This document shows positions 1 through 6,400 of a stretch of 7,893 nucleotides of DNA, piece by piece (the first letter of the stretch is position 1; each line of letters opens with the position of its first letter). The translations under genes and the position numbers were made by a program. The stretch is taken from NCBI GenBank assembly GCA_001595885.1, contig LSSH01000013.1, positions 1 to 7,893 on the forward strand, given 5' to 3'. This stretch comes from Candidatus Proteinoplasmatales archaeon SG8-5 (GTDB taxonomy: Archaea; Thermoplasmatota; Thermoplasmata; SG8-5). Under the pieces are notes generated by a model that was not told the DNA's origin, searched no databases, and saw only the letters and a program-made list of their open reading frames with translations.

Positions 1-233
1 GGCCCCAGAACATCCAGCTCTACGCCGGCTGGAACCTCATCGGCTACCCCACTATGACCTCGGTGGACATCGCCACCGCCCTCGCCGGCACCGGCTACGA
101 CCTCCCCGTCGAAGGCTTCAACGCCACCCACCCGTATCGCATCTCCCCCCTCGCAGACACCTACATGATGCAGCCGGGGGAGGGGTACTGGGTGCACGTT
201 CCTGCCGATACGATATGGACTGTCGATTGGTAA
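1..233 (+). CDS. C-terminal tail of a secreted surface protein (5' partial)
   Basis: The first complete codon is at 3, and the frame stays open to TAA at 231-233, giving 76 residues of a protein that begins upstream of the window. Visible motifs are GWNLIGYP near the start, then GFNATHPYRISP, QPGEGYWVHVP and a final WTVDW. This aromatic and glycine-rich module looks like the terminal domain of large secreted archaeal proteins made of beta-helix and Ig-like modules; its function is not known to me. There is no C-terminal membrane helix, so any attachment to the cell would have to be non-covalent or lie elsewhere in the protein. The coding is GC-rich with C or G at most third positions. A truncated relative of the same module lies at 3204-3351, and the giant gene at 3409 may end in the same module beyond the window. 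The reading frame is clear; the family assignment rests on motif memory. Confidence 0.8.
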   Translation, partial: PQNIQLYAGWNLIGYPTMTSVDIATALAGTGYDLPVEGFNATHPYRISPLADTYMMQPGEGYWVHVPADTIWTVDW

Positions 234-245
234 CCAAACACCCAT

Positions 246-306
246 CCGTGCTTACGAAACCGCCTCTAACCAATGAACAACCAAAGGTTGAGGGGGAGAA
301 TAAAAA
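246..306 (+). repeat. Intergenic repeat element, copy 1
   Basis: This stretch is repeated at 1190-1250. The best-matching core, CCGTGCTTACGAAACCG at 246-262, matches 1190-1206 with a single mismatch. Both copies then contain CAACC, a short A-rich spacer, GGTTGAGG, and an A-rich end with TAAAAAG. CAACC (278-282) and GGTTG (286-290) can pair as a small hairpin. Both copies follow a stop codon, here 12 bases after TAA. The role is unknown; termination, promoter-proximal regulation or a small dispersed repeat are all possible. Confidence 0.6.
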
Positions 307-312
307 GCAAAA

Positions 313-322
313 GCATAAATAG
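313..322 (+). promoter_or_regulatory. TATA-like box for a probably leaderless transcript
   Basis: GCATAAATAG is centred about 27 bases before the ATG at 345. That is the usual archaeal distance from TATA box to transcription start, so transcription would begin at or beside the start codon. There is no Shine-Dalgarno sequence before 345, which fits a leaderless message. The bases in between (323-347) are a run of ATT and ACT triplets. Confidence 0.5.
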
Positions 323-344
323 CATTATTACTATTATTATTACT

Positions 345-1019
345 ATGAAATGCGAGCATTGCGGATACGAGTGGGAACCCAGGAAGCCCGAGCCGGTGTC
401 CTGCCCAAGGTGCAAGCGCCGGTTCGATTACCCGAAGGATGCGATCGATGATGATCCATTGCGGGAGGCCAGGACCAAGGAGCGGGGCTTCGAGAGGACT
501 GTTTACGTGCTCTCTTTGTTGACACCAGAGTTGGAGGAAAAGGACATTGGCTGCGTCATCGTTGGCGGCTCTGCGGTGGAGTTCTACACGCGCAACTGGT
601 ATGCAACCGGGGACATCGACCTGGCCATCGACAGGGCAAAGAGGGCGGAAGTGCTCAAGGTCTTCAAGGACTTCGGGTTCAAGAGCGAGGGAAGGATGTG
701 GGTGAGGGAGGACCTCGGCCTCTACCTGGAGATCCCCGGGGACATCGGTGACATCGACACGAACCGGGTGACCAAGGTGAACACCGACGCGGGCCACGCC
801 TACATCATCGGTCTTGAGGACATTATCCTTGACAGGCTGAACGCCGCGAAGCACTGGGACAGCGCGAGCGACCGGGAGCAAGCGATAAGGATCATCGCCC
901 TCTATCACGACGAGATGGACTGGAGCTACCTGAAGAGGAAGGCCAAGCAGGACAAGGTCGACGACGTTCTAGACCAGGTCAAAGGAGCTGCCAAGGATGC
1001 GAGAAGTTCACTTGAATGA
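345..1019 (+). CDS. Zinc-ribbon nucleotidyltransferase-fold protein
   Basis: This is a 224-residue cytoplasmic protein with two parts. The N-terminus is a zinc ribbon with Cys3, Cys6, Cys20 and Cys23 (CEHC and CPRC). After a charged linker comes a nucleotidyltransferase core with VGGSA (Gly74, Gly75, Ser76) and GDIDLAID, where Asp90 and Asp92 would be the metal-binding pair; YLEIPGD further on may supply the third acidic residue. A helical C-terminus with IIGLEDIILDRLNAAKHW follows. The pattern recalls DUF6036 and AbiEii/MNT-like nucleotidyltransferases, some of which act as toxins or antitoxins by adding nucleotides to RNA or proteins; the substrate here is unknown. The frame is open from an ATG at 273, but I chose 345 because it sits directly before the zinc ribbon and is placed correctly behind a TATA-like box. 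Its end overlaps the next gene by 23 bases, which suggests co-expression. Confidence 0.85.
   Translation: MKCEHCGYEWEPRKPEPVSCPRCKRRFDYPKDAIDDDPLREARTKERGFERTVYVLSLLTPELEEKDIGCVIVGGSAVEFYTRNWYATGDIDLAIDRAKRAEVLKVFKDFGFKSEGRMWVREDLGLYLEIPGDIGDIDTNRVTKVNTDAGHAYIIGLEDIILDRLNAAKHWDSASDREQAIRIIALYHDEMDWSYLKRKAKQDKVDDVLDQVKGAAKDARSSLE
981..987 (+). promoter_or_regulatory. Shine-Dalgarno site of the small basic gene
   Basis: AAAGGAG lies 9 bases before the ATG at 997, inside the end of the nucleotidyltransferase gene. It supports 997 as a genuine internal start and implies translation from a shared message. Confidence 0.5.
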
Positions 1020-1188
1020 AATAAAAAAACCAACCAACAAGCCCAGCAAGCCGGTCCGCCGCCGCCCCACCCCCGAGTGGAAGCTCCGCAACTCCATCAA
1101 GTACATCCGCATGCGTGACGCCCACCTCCGCGAGACCGGCACCCTGACCAGGACCGGCAAGCGCACCTGGAAGCTCAAAACCAAATAA
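997..1188 (+). CDS. Small, very basic protein of unknown function (63 aa)
   Basis: I do not recognise this protein. It has 63 residues, of which 20 are Lys or Arg and only 5 are Asp or Glu, so its net charge is about +15. The first third is Pro- and Lys-rich (KKPTNKPSKPVRRRP). The rest could form a short helix (EWKLRNSIKYIRMRDAHLRE) followed by TGTLTRTGKRTWKLKTK. There is no signal peptide, membrane segment or cysteine. The charge suggests nucleic-acid binding; this is inference only. It starts inside the nucleotidyltransferase gene behind a good ribosome binding site, so the two are probably translated from one message and may work together. Its stop is followed at once by intergenic repeat copy 2. 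The small size and lack of a known family keep confidence moderate. Confidence 0.6.
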   Translation: MREVHLNEIKKPTNKPSKPVRRRPTPEWKLRNSIKYIRMRDAHLRETGTLTRTGKRTWKLKTK

Positions 1189-1189
1189 C

Positions 1190-1250
1190 CCGTTCTTACG
1201 AAACCGACCGTAACCCCCAACCAACAAGAGGTTGAGGTGGAGATAAAAAG
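1190..1250 (+). repeat. Intergenic repeat element, copy 2
   Basis: This is the second copy of the element at 246-306. CCGTTCTTACGAAACCG at 1190-1206 matches copy 1 at 16 of 17 bases. CAACC, GGTTGAGG and TAAAAAG follow in the same order, and the CAACC/GGTTG pairing is kept although the loop differs in length and sequence. It begins one base after the stop codon of the small basic gene. Confidence 0.6.
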
Positions 1251-1478
1251 GGCGGCCGCCAGGGAGAACACGACGATGGAGGCCGGGTCGACAGCAGCCA
1301 TCGAGGGGAAGCTGGCGGAGACCAAACGCGGTGTGAGCCCCGGGAGGTGAGGAAATCCAGTGACCCCAGCCTAAGACATGAGAGCGAGGTTGAAGGGCAA
1401 CGAGAATCACCCGAGTCGACGGTCCTGCGACCCACGTTGATGAGAGGGACAACGCCTAGCCGGCGTTTCAACCGGTTA
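1251..1478 (+). other. Unexplained intergenic stretch before the helicase
   Basis: I see no convincing gene here. The stretch opens with the 10-base palindrome GGCGGCCGCC (1251-1260). It contains an ATG-started frame of only 24 codons (1276-1350). GTCGAC occurs twice, at about 1287 and 1413. It ends with the palindromes GCCGGC (1459-1464) and AACCGGTT (1470-1477), the latter directly beside the helicase TATA box. GC content is high and stop codons are frequent. It could be a decayed gene or a structured RNA; neither is shown. Confidence 0.4.
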
Positions 1479-1491
1479 TTTATAATATAAA
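1479..1491 (+). promoter_or_regulatory. TATA-like box of the helicase gene
   Basis: TTTATAATATAAA is a strongly AT-rich block in GC-rich surroundings. It is centred about 37 bases before the ATG at 1522, so a start about 26 bases downstream would leave a leader of roughly 11 bases. The palindrome AACCGGTT just upstream could be part of the promoter or a binding site. No clear Shine-Dalgarno sequence precedes 1522. Confidence 0.55.
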
Positions 1492-1521
1492 CAATCCTTA
1501 GGCTGGCCCGAAGGCCTCTTA

Positions 1522-3045
1522 ATGAAATATCGGGATTTTACGGATTTCGGCCTCATCGAGCCGATCGAGCGCGCATTACGCGACATGGACTACGTCAGGC
1601 CCACGCCTGTGCAGGTGCAGGCCATACCGCCCTTGCTCGCAGGCCGCGACCTGCTCGGCTGCGCCCAGACAGGGACCGGGAAGACCGCCGCTTTCGCGTT
1701 GCCCATAATCCAGCGCCTTGCAAAGAACCGGCGCAGGCGCGAGCGCGGATACGTCCGGGCGTTGATCGTGACTCCGACGAGAGAACTCGCCGAGCAGATC
1801 TACCAGAACCTGATAATGTACTGCAAAAATCTGGACATCAATTCGGCGGTCGTCTACGGCGGCGTCGGCCAGAATCCCCAGGTGAAGAGCCTGAACCGCG
1901 GCGTGGATATACTGGTCGCGACCCCCGGCAGGCTGCTCGACCTCATCGGGCAGGGCCATATCAAGCTGCAGAACGTGGAGGTTTTCGTGCTGGACGAGGC
2001 CGACCGCATGCTGGACATGGGCTTCATACCGGACGTCAGGCGAATACTCGGATTTCTCCCGAGGGACAGGCAGACGATGTTCCTTTCGGCCACAATGCCG
2101 CCGAAGATAGTCAATCTGGCAAGGAGCATGGTCCTGAACCCGGTGCGCGTCGACGTCACGCCGGACAAGCCGGTCATCGAATTGATAGACCAGCAGATGA
2201 TGACGGTCGATGTCAAGCAGAAGCCCACCGTGCTGATGAACATACTCAGGACCAGGGAGGTCAGCAGGGCGCTCGTGTTCACGCGCACGAAGCACGGGGC
2301 AAACAAGCTGGCCAAGCTGCTGGGCCGCGCTGGCATAGGCGCGCAGGCAATTCACGGGAACAAGTCGCAGACCGCGCGCCAGAAGGCGCTGGACGATTTC
2401 AAGGCCGGCCGTATCGGGGTGCTGGTCGCCACCGACCTCGCGGCACGCGGCATAGACGTGGAGGACATCAGCCACGTCTTCAACTACGACATACCGAACG
2501 TTGCCGAGACCTACGTCCACCGCATCGGCAGGACGGCGCGCGCCGGCTCCCGCGGCACATCCATATCCCTCTGCAGCCCCGAAGAGAAGGAATTCATCCG
2601 CGACATCGAGAAACTCATCAGGCAGCCCATACCGAAGGTCAGCGAGAAACCCTACCTGGCCGACGTCGAACTAAGGCCCGCGGAAAGGCCGGTCAAACGA
2701 ACTGCCGGAAGGTCAGGAAGACCAGGGCAAAGTTCAGGAAGAAGTTCAGGGAGGCCCCCATCTCGACCGGGGGACCGGAGGCCGCGCGACCGACCGGACC
2801 AAATACGAAGAATATTACGGGGCCAAACCAAAAGCAACCAGCGGAGCCAGCCCCAGTCCGATCAACAGAGCCAGCCCCAGCCCGACCGGGAAGACAAGGG
2901 ACCTGATAACCGACAGACTCAACAGAGCCGGCAAGACCAGCCAAGCCAATCGCGCCGGAAAAACCGCAAGTCCCGCGGCCAACAGGGCAAGAAAGGGCGC
3001 AGCTTCGGGTACGGGCGGAGGAACGGGCGCGGAAGGAGACGCTGA
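1522..3045 (+). CDS. rhlE: DEAD-box ATP-dependent RNA helicase, RhlE type
   Basis: This 507-residue cytoplasmic protein uses ATP to unwind RNA duplexes and remodel RNA-protein complexes. The full helicase core is present: the Q motif around residues 6-31 (Phe6, PTPVQ), motif I AQTGTGKT (48-55), Ia PTRELAEQ (85-92), TPGR (134-137), II DEAD (158-161), III SAT (189-191), IV LVFTRTKHGAN (251-261), V ATDLAARGID (303-312) and VI HRIGRTAR (333-340). LVFTRTKHGAN and AIHGNKSQ are close to bacterial RhlE, so the family call is firm and transfer from bacteria is plausible. Residues from about 390 to the end form a basic disordered tail: an Arg, Gly, Ser and Pro-rich part, a Gln-rich part with two 8-residue repeats, and a Lys/Arg end (GYGRRNGRGRRR). 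Such tails usually bind RNA. The gene stands alone, with its own promoter; RhlE-type helicases often serve in ribosome assembly, RNA decay or cold growth. Confidence 0.95.
   Translation: MKYRDFTDFGLIEPIERALRDMDYVRPTPVQVQAIPPLLAGRDLLGCAQTGTGKTAAFALPIIQRLAKNRRRRERGYVRALIVTPTRELAEQIYQNLIMYCKNLDINSAVVYGGVGQNPQVKSLNRGVDILVATPGRLLDLIGQGHIKLQNVEVFVLDEADRMLDMGFIPDVRRILGFLPRDRQTMFLSATMPPKIVNLARSMVLNPVRVDVTPDKPVIELIDQQMMTVDVKQKPTVLMNILRTREVSRALVFTRTKHGANKLAKLLGRAGIGAQAIHGNKSQTARQKALDDFKAGRIGVLVATDLAARGIDVEDISHVFNYDIPNVAETYVHRIGRTARAGSRGTSISLCSPEEKEFIRDIEKLIRQPIPKVSEKPYLADVELRPAERPVKRTAGRSGRPGQSSGRSSGRPPSRPGDRRPRDRPDQIRRILRGQTKSNQRSQPQSDQQSQPQPDREDKGPDNRQTQQSRQDQPSQSRRKNRKSRGQQGKKGRSFGYGRRNGRGRRR
2845..2892 (+). 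repeat. Two tandem 24-base units in the helicase tail
   Basis: Two adjacent units, 2845-2868 and 2869-2892, both begin AGCCAGCCCCAG and encode SQPQSDQQ and SQPQPDRE. They lie in the disordered tail, and because 24 is a multiple of 3, copy-number change would not shift the frame. Confidence 0.7.
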
Positions 3046-3203
3046 TGCCGCTGAATCCACGGGCCTGCGGCGTGATGAAGAGGTTCGAGCTCTGAACCGG
3101 ATATTCCGGCGGAAAAAAGCAGATGAGCCATGATTGATCTTCTCATTTGACGGTCGAGGAGAGAGCGAACCAGATACCTGAGACCGACCGGGAAAAGGAG
3201 CGG
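3046..3203 (+). other. Intergenic region after the helicase
   Basis: There is no gene here. Two things stand out. One is the inverted repeat CCGGA-TAT-TCCGG at 3097-3109, a possible small hairpin, but no T-run follows on this strand, so a terminator is not well supported. The other is the abrupt start of surface-protein tail homology at 3204. Together with the tail remnant and the promoter region after it, this makes 363 bases without an intact gene. Confidence 0.5.
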
Positions 3204-3351
3204 GCCGGCAGCCGGCTACGACGCTGTCGAAGGCTTCAACGCCTCCCACCCATACCGCATCTCCCCACTGGCTGACACCTACCTGATGCAGCCGGGGGAG
3301 GGGTATCGGGTTCACGTGCCTGCCGACACGACATGGGTAGTGGATTGGTAA
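3204..3351 (+). pseudogene. Truncated, frameshifted copy of the surface-protein tail
   Basis: This fragment aligns with 84-233 to the stop codon at about 85% of bases in the core. Its frame from 3211 reads GYDAVEGFNASHPYRISP, then QPGEGYRVHVPADT and WVVDW, ending at TAA 3349-3351. Compared with the copy at 1-233 it has one extra base near 3210 and lacks one codon after GYD. The conserved Trp in GYW is Arg here. Most other differences are at third positions, so the ancestor was a working protein. No ATG precedes the homology in frame (a TGA lies at 3148-3150), and the GWNLIGYP part is missing upstream. It is therefore a remnant of a lost surface gene or a recombination scar rather than an expressed gene. 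It lies just 57 bases before the giant surface gene. Confidence 0.8.
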
Positions 3352-3360
3352 ATCAGAAAA

Positions 3361-3408
3361 CTTCATAAGGGCACTCATCCTTTCCAAAACGAAATCGGGG
3401 TGGATGAT
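3361..3408 (+). promoter_or_regulatory. Possible promoter and ribosome binding site of the giant surface gene
   Basis: CTTCATAAGG at 3361-3370 is a weak TATA-like match about 43 bases before the start codon. GGGGTGG at 3397-3403 lies 5 bases before the ATG at 3409 and is a fair Shine-Dalgarno match. The nearby ATG at 3404 is followed by a stop after one codon, so 3409 is the start. Confidence 0.4.
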
Positions 3409-6400
3409 ATGAGGAAGATTGTCGCAATCTGGTTGTGTCTTTTACTGATGTTCAGCAGTACGATCGTGGGAACGAACGTCGACGACGATATCAAGTTCAT
3501 CGGAGATTCTGAAAATGTCATTGCCAATGACCCCAGCCTTGTCGGAGAATGGAGATTCGACGAAGGTTTCGGTCAGTTTGTCAACGACACAAGCGGGAAC
3601 GGCAATAACGGAACCCTGATGCCCAGTTATCCCGGGGATGTGCCTGGTTGGATGAGCGGGATAAAAAGCACAGCATTGCAATTCGATGGTTTGAATGATC
3701 ATGTTTTGGTACCCGATGATGCGAGCCTCGATATCACCGATGAGATCACCATCGCGGCCTGGATGAAACCAGCTGGCGATAGTTCGAGATATCAGAAGCA
3801 AATTACCATATCAAATCCTGGTTCATTGTTGACGGATTATCAAATCAATCTCACGGTCGACTATGTCCCTGGGAAGATGAACTCAGATTTCTCCGACCTG
3901 CGGTTCTATAATTCCACCGGTGCCAAACTTACTTCATGGGTTGAAAGCCAGATCGCCAGTACGATCGCGAACGTTTGGGTTGAAGTTCCTTCCATACCTG
4001 CCGGCGACTCAACCATCTACATGTATTATGGTGATCCTGCTGCCACTCACGAGATAACTTGGTCCGGCACCATCACCTTGCCAGCGACAGGTTTTCCTTC
4101 AGGATGGCTTGGTAACATCGACCTTTTCGGACGGTTCCCAAGAGGCAACAATACCTATGGAGGGATAGGTGGCAGCACTGAGCATGACCACACTTACAGC
4201 GGTACGACCGACGTGGGCGTTCCAATTAATATATACCTGGTGGATACTGTCGCCAATGGTGATTTTTCGCCGGCAATCCACACACATACCTTCGCTGGAA
4301 CCACAGACACGTCAAATCATCTGCCTTCATATCGAGAAGTATCATACATGAGCAACACTGTTATACCATTCGATTTAGACAACAATCTTATCGTATTCTT
4401 CGACACAGCCTCATTACCGGCCGGGTGGTCCAGGCTTGCCGAGCTTGATGATTACTTCCCAAGAGGAGGCATGTTTTATGGATTAACCGGTGGAAGTTCA
4501 ACCCACACTCATACGTTCAGTGGGGCAGTTGATCCTGATTTTTCGTCGCAAAATATTGATTATGTACCATTCGTTTTAGGAAATGCCTCAATACCTGGTC
4601 ACTCACATGCATATTCTGGGACTGCGGTGGCAGCAAGTTCATTGCCCCCTTATCTGAACGTGATTTTTGCCCAACCGATCGGGACAGAGAGGCTGCCGTA
4701 CGACATGATAGCGATCTTCGATTCAATGCCGCCCATGGGATGGTCATACTTCTCGCCACTCCATCATAAATTCCCCCGAGGTAATGCGACCTTTGGCGGA
4801 ACAGGAGGAAGTGAGACCCATGACCATACATGTTCAGGGAACACACTGGCATCACCCGATCTTCTGGATTTACAGGAAGGGTTTGGCGTATTCTTGACCC
4901 ACTCGAGCCACACACATGCAATGTCCTGCACCACAGACGTTGTCAGCAACATGCCTCCCTATTTTAACGTGATCTTCGCCAAGCGCAACTCTGTGAACGT
5001 CAATGTCTCTGTCGGCCTCGAATCAGATAACGGAGTCACCAAAGCCGGAGCCTACAACGTTGGTGCCAATCAGACAACCGCCTTCGGAAAAATCAATGAC
5101 CAAACGATCTCAACCAACATTACTCCCGGATGGAACTACGTTGTACAGACCTATAACGGTTCGGCACAATGTCTTTATGTCAACGGTTACTTGAAGGCTA
5201 CTCAACCCTTAACTGGCCTCATCAATACAAACGCCAACGACCTCATCATTGGTGATTTGTTTGAAGGTATAATGGACGAGGTCAGCATATGGGACCGCGC
5301 GCTCAATGCCACAGAGGTCGATGAACTATTCAAAAGTTATCCACATTTTCCCATCAGGATTAATTCAAACGCGGATTTCGATAGGAACCACGGAGTCGTC
5401 AACTGGGCCACAGGAGACGGCAGTGCTAGTCATCCCTGGATAATCGAGGGCTATGACATCAACGGGACCGGCTATGGCTATTGTATCTATGTTGGCAACA
5501 CGACTGAGCATTTCATTATAAGCGACTGCACTCTACAATATGCAGACGGGAATCCAGCGTATTATTACTGGAACTCAGGATTGGTTCTGCATAAAGTCTT
5601 AAACGGTACAATCGAGGGTAACAATATTTACTCTAATGAAGAGAACGGTATCTATATTGGTGTTGGATGCAAAAATAACACGATTTCTGATAACAACATT
5701 ACCTCGAACGGCGAAAATGGCATTTACTTAGCTCCCTCAGGTGTTTGGAAACTTACGGACAATTCCAATAATGACTATGAGTCTCAGATCAATAACGCTG
5801 GTGAAGTGGTCTGGTACTGCTCTGACGGTATTGATAATGAGATATTCTTATGGGACGGAACTTCCACATTACAGATAACTAACAATGCCTATAATGACAT
5901 TGATCCTCAGATCAATGATGCTGGTGAAGTGGTCTGGGAAGGCTATGACGGTACTGACTGGGAAATATTCTTATGGGATGGGGTCACCACAGCACAGATA
6001 ACTGATAATTCCTACGACGACGAACATCCTCAGATCAATGACCCTGGTGAAGTAGTCTGGATGGGCTATGACATTAACTATGAGATATTCTTTTGGGACG
6101 GGACCACCACGACACAGGTTACCAACACCTTCTGGAATGACTTCGATCCTCAAATCAATGACAAGGGCGAGGTGACTTGGTACTACTATGACGGTAGTGA
6201 CTATGAGATTTTCTTCTGGGACGGGATTACCACAACACAGATAACTAACAATGCCAACAGTGACTGGTTCCCCCAAATCAACAATAATGGTGAGGTGGCC
6301 TGGCATGGCTCTGACGGTACTGATAATGAGATATTCTTTTGGGATGGGATAACCACGACACAGGTAACCAGCAATTCCAACACTGACCAATATCCTCAGA

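Noticed and set aside
273..344. Upstream ATG that would lengthen the nucleotidyltransferase by 24 residues
   Set aside because: The extension is low-complexity and includes the promoter and part of the intergenic repeat. The ATG at 345 lies right before the zinc ribbon and about 27 bases after the TATA-like box.
252..908. Long open frame on the minus strand opposite the nucleotidyltransferase
   Set aside because: It lies opposite a gene with clear zinc-ribbon and GDIDL motifs. Its translation has no recognisable motif, and GC-rich coding commonly leaves the opposite strand open.
1276..1350. Short 24-codon open frame
   Set aside because: It has no clear ribosome binding site or motif, and its length is expected by chance.
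1251..1470. RNase P RNA or SRP RNA, suggested by a GAGGAAATCC-like string
   Set aside because: Only one short resemblance was seen. The other conserved elements of these RNAs are absent and the space is too short.
979..1471. Minus-strand open frames over the small basic gene and the intergenic stretch
   Set aside because: No ribosome binding site, motif or promoter was found, and the frames overlap one another and the plus-strand gene.
1576..2520. Minus-strand open frame of 314 codons opposite the helicase
   Set aside because: The plus strand holds every DEAD-box motif in order. The opposite frame is a by-product of codon bias.
3097..3109. Factor-independent terminator after the helicase
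   Set aside because: The hairpin stem is only 5 pairs and is followed by an A-run rather than a T-run on the coding strand.
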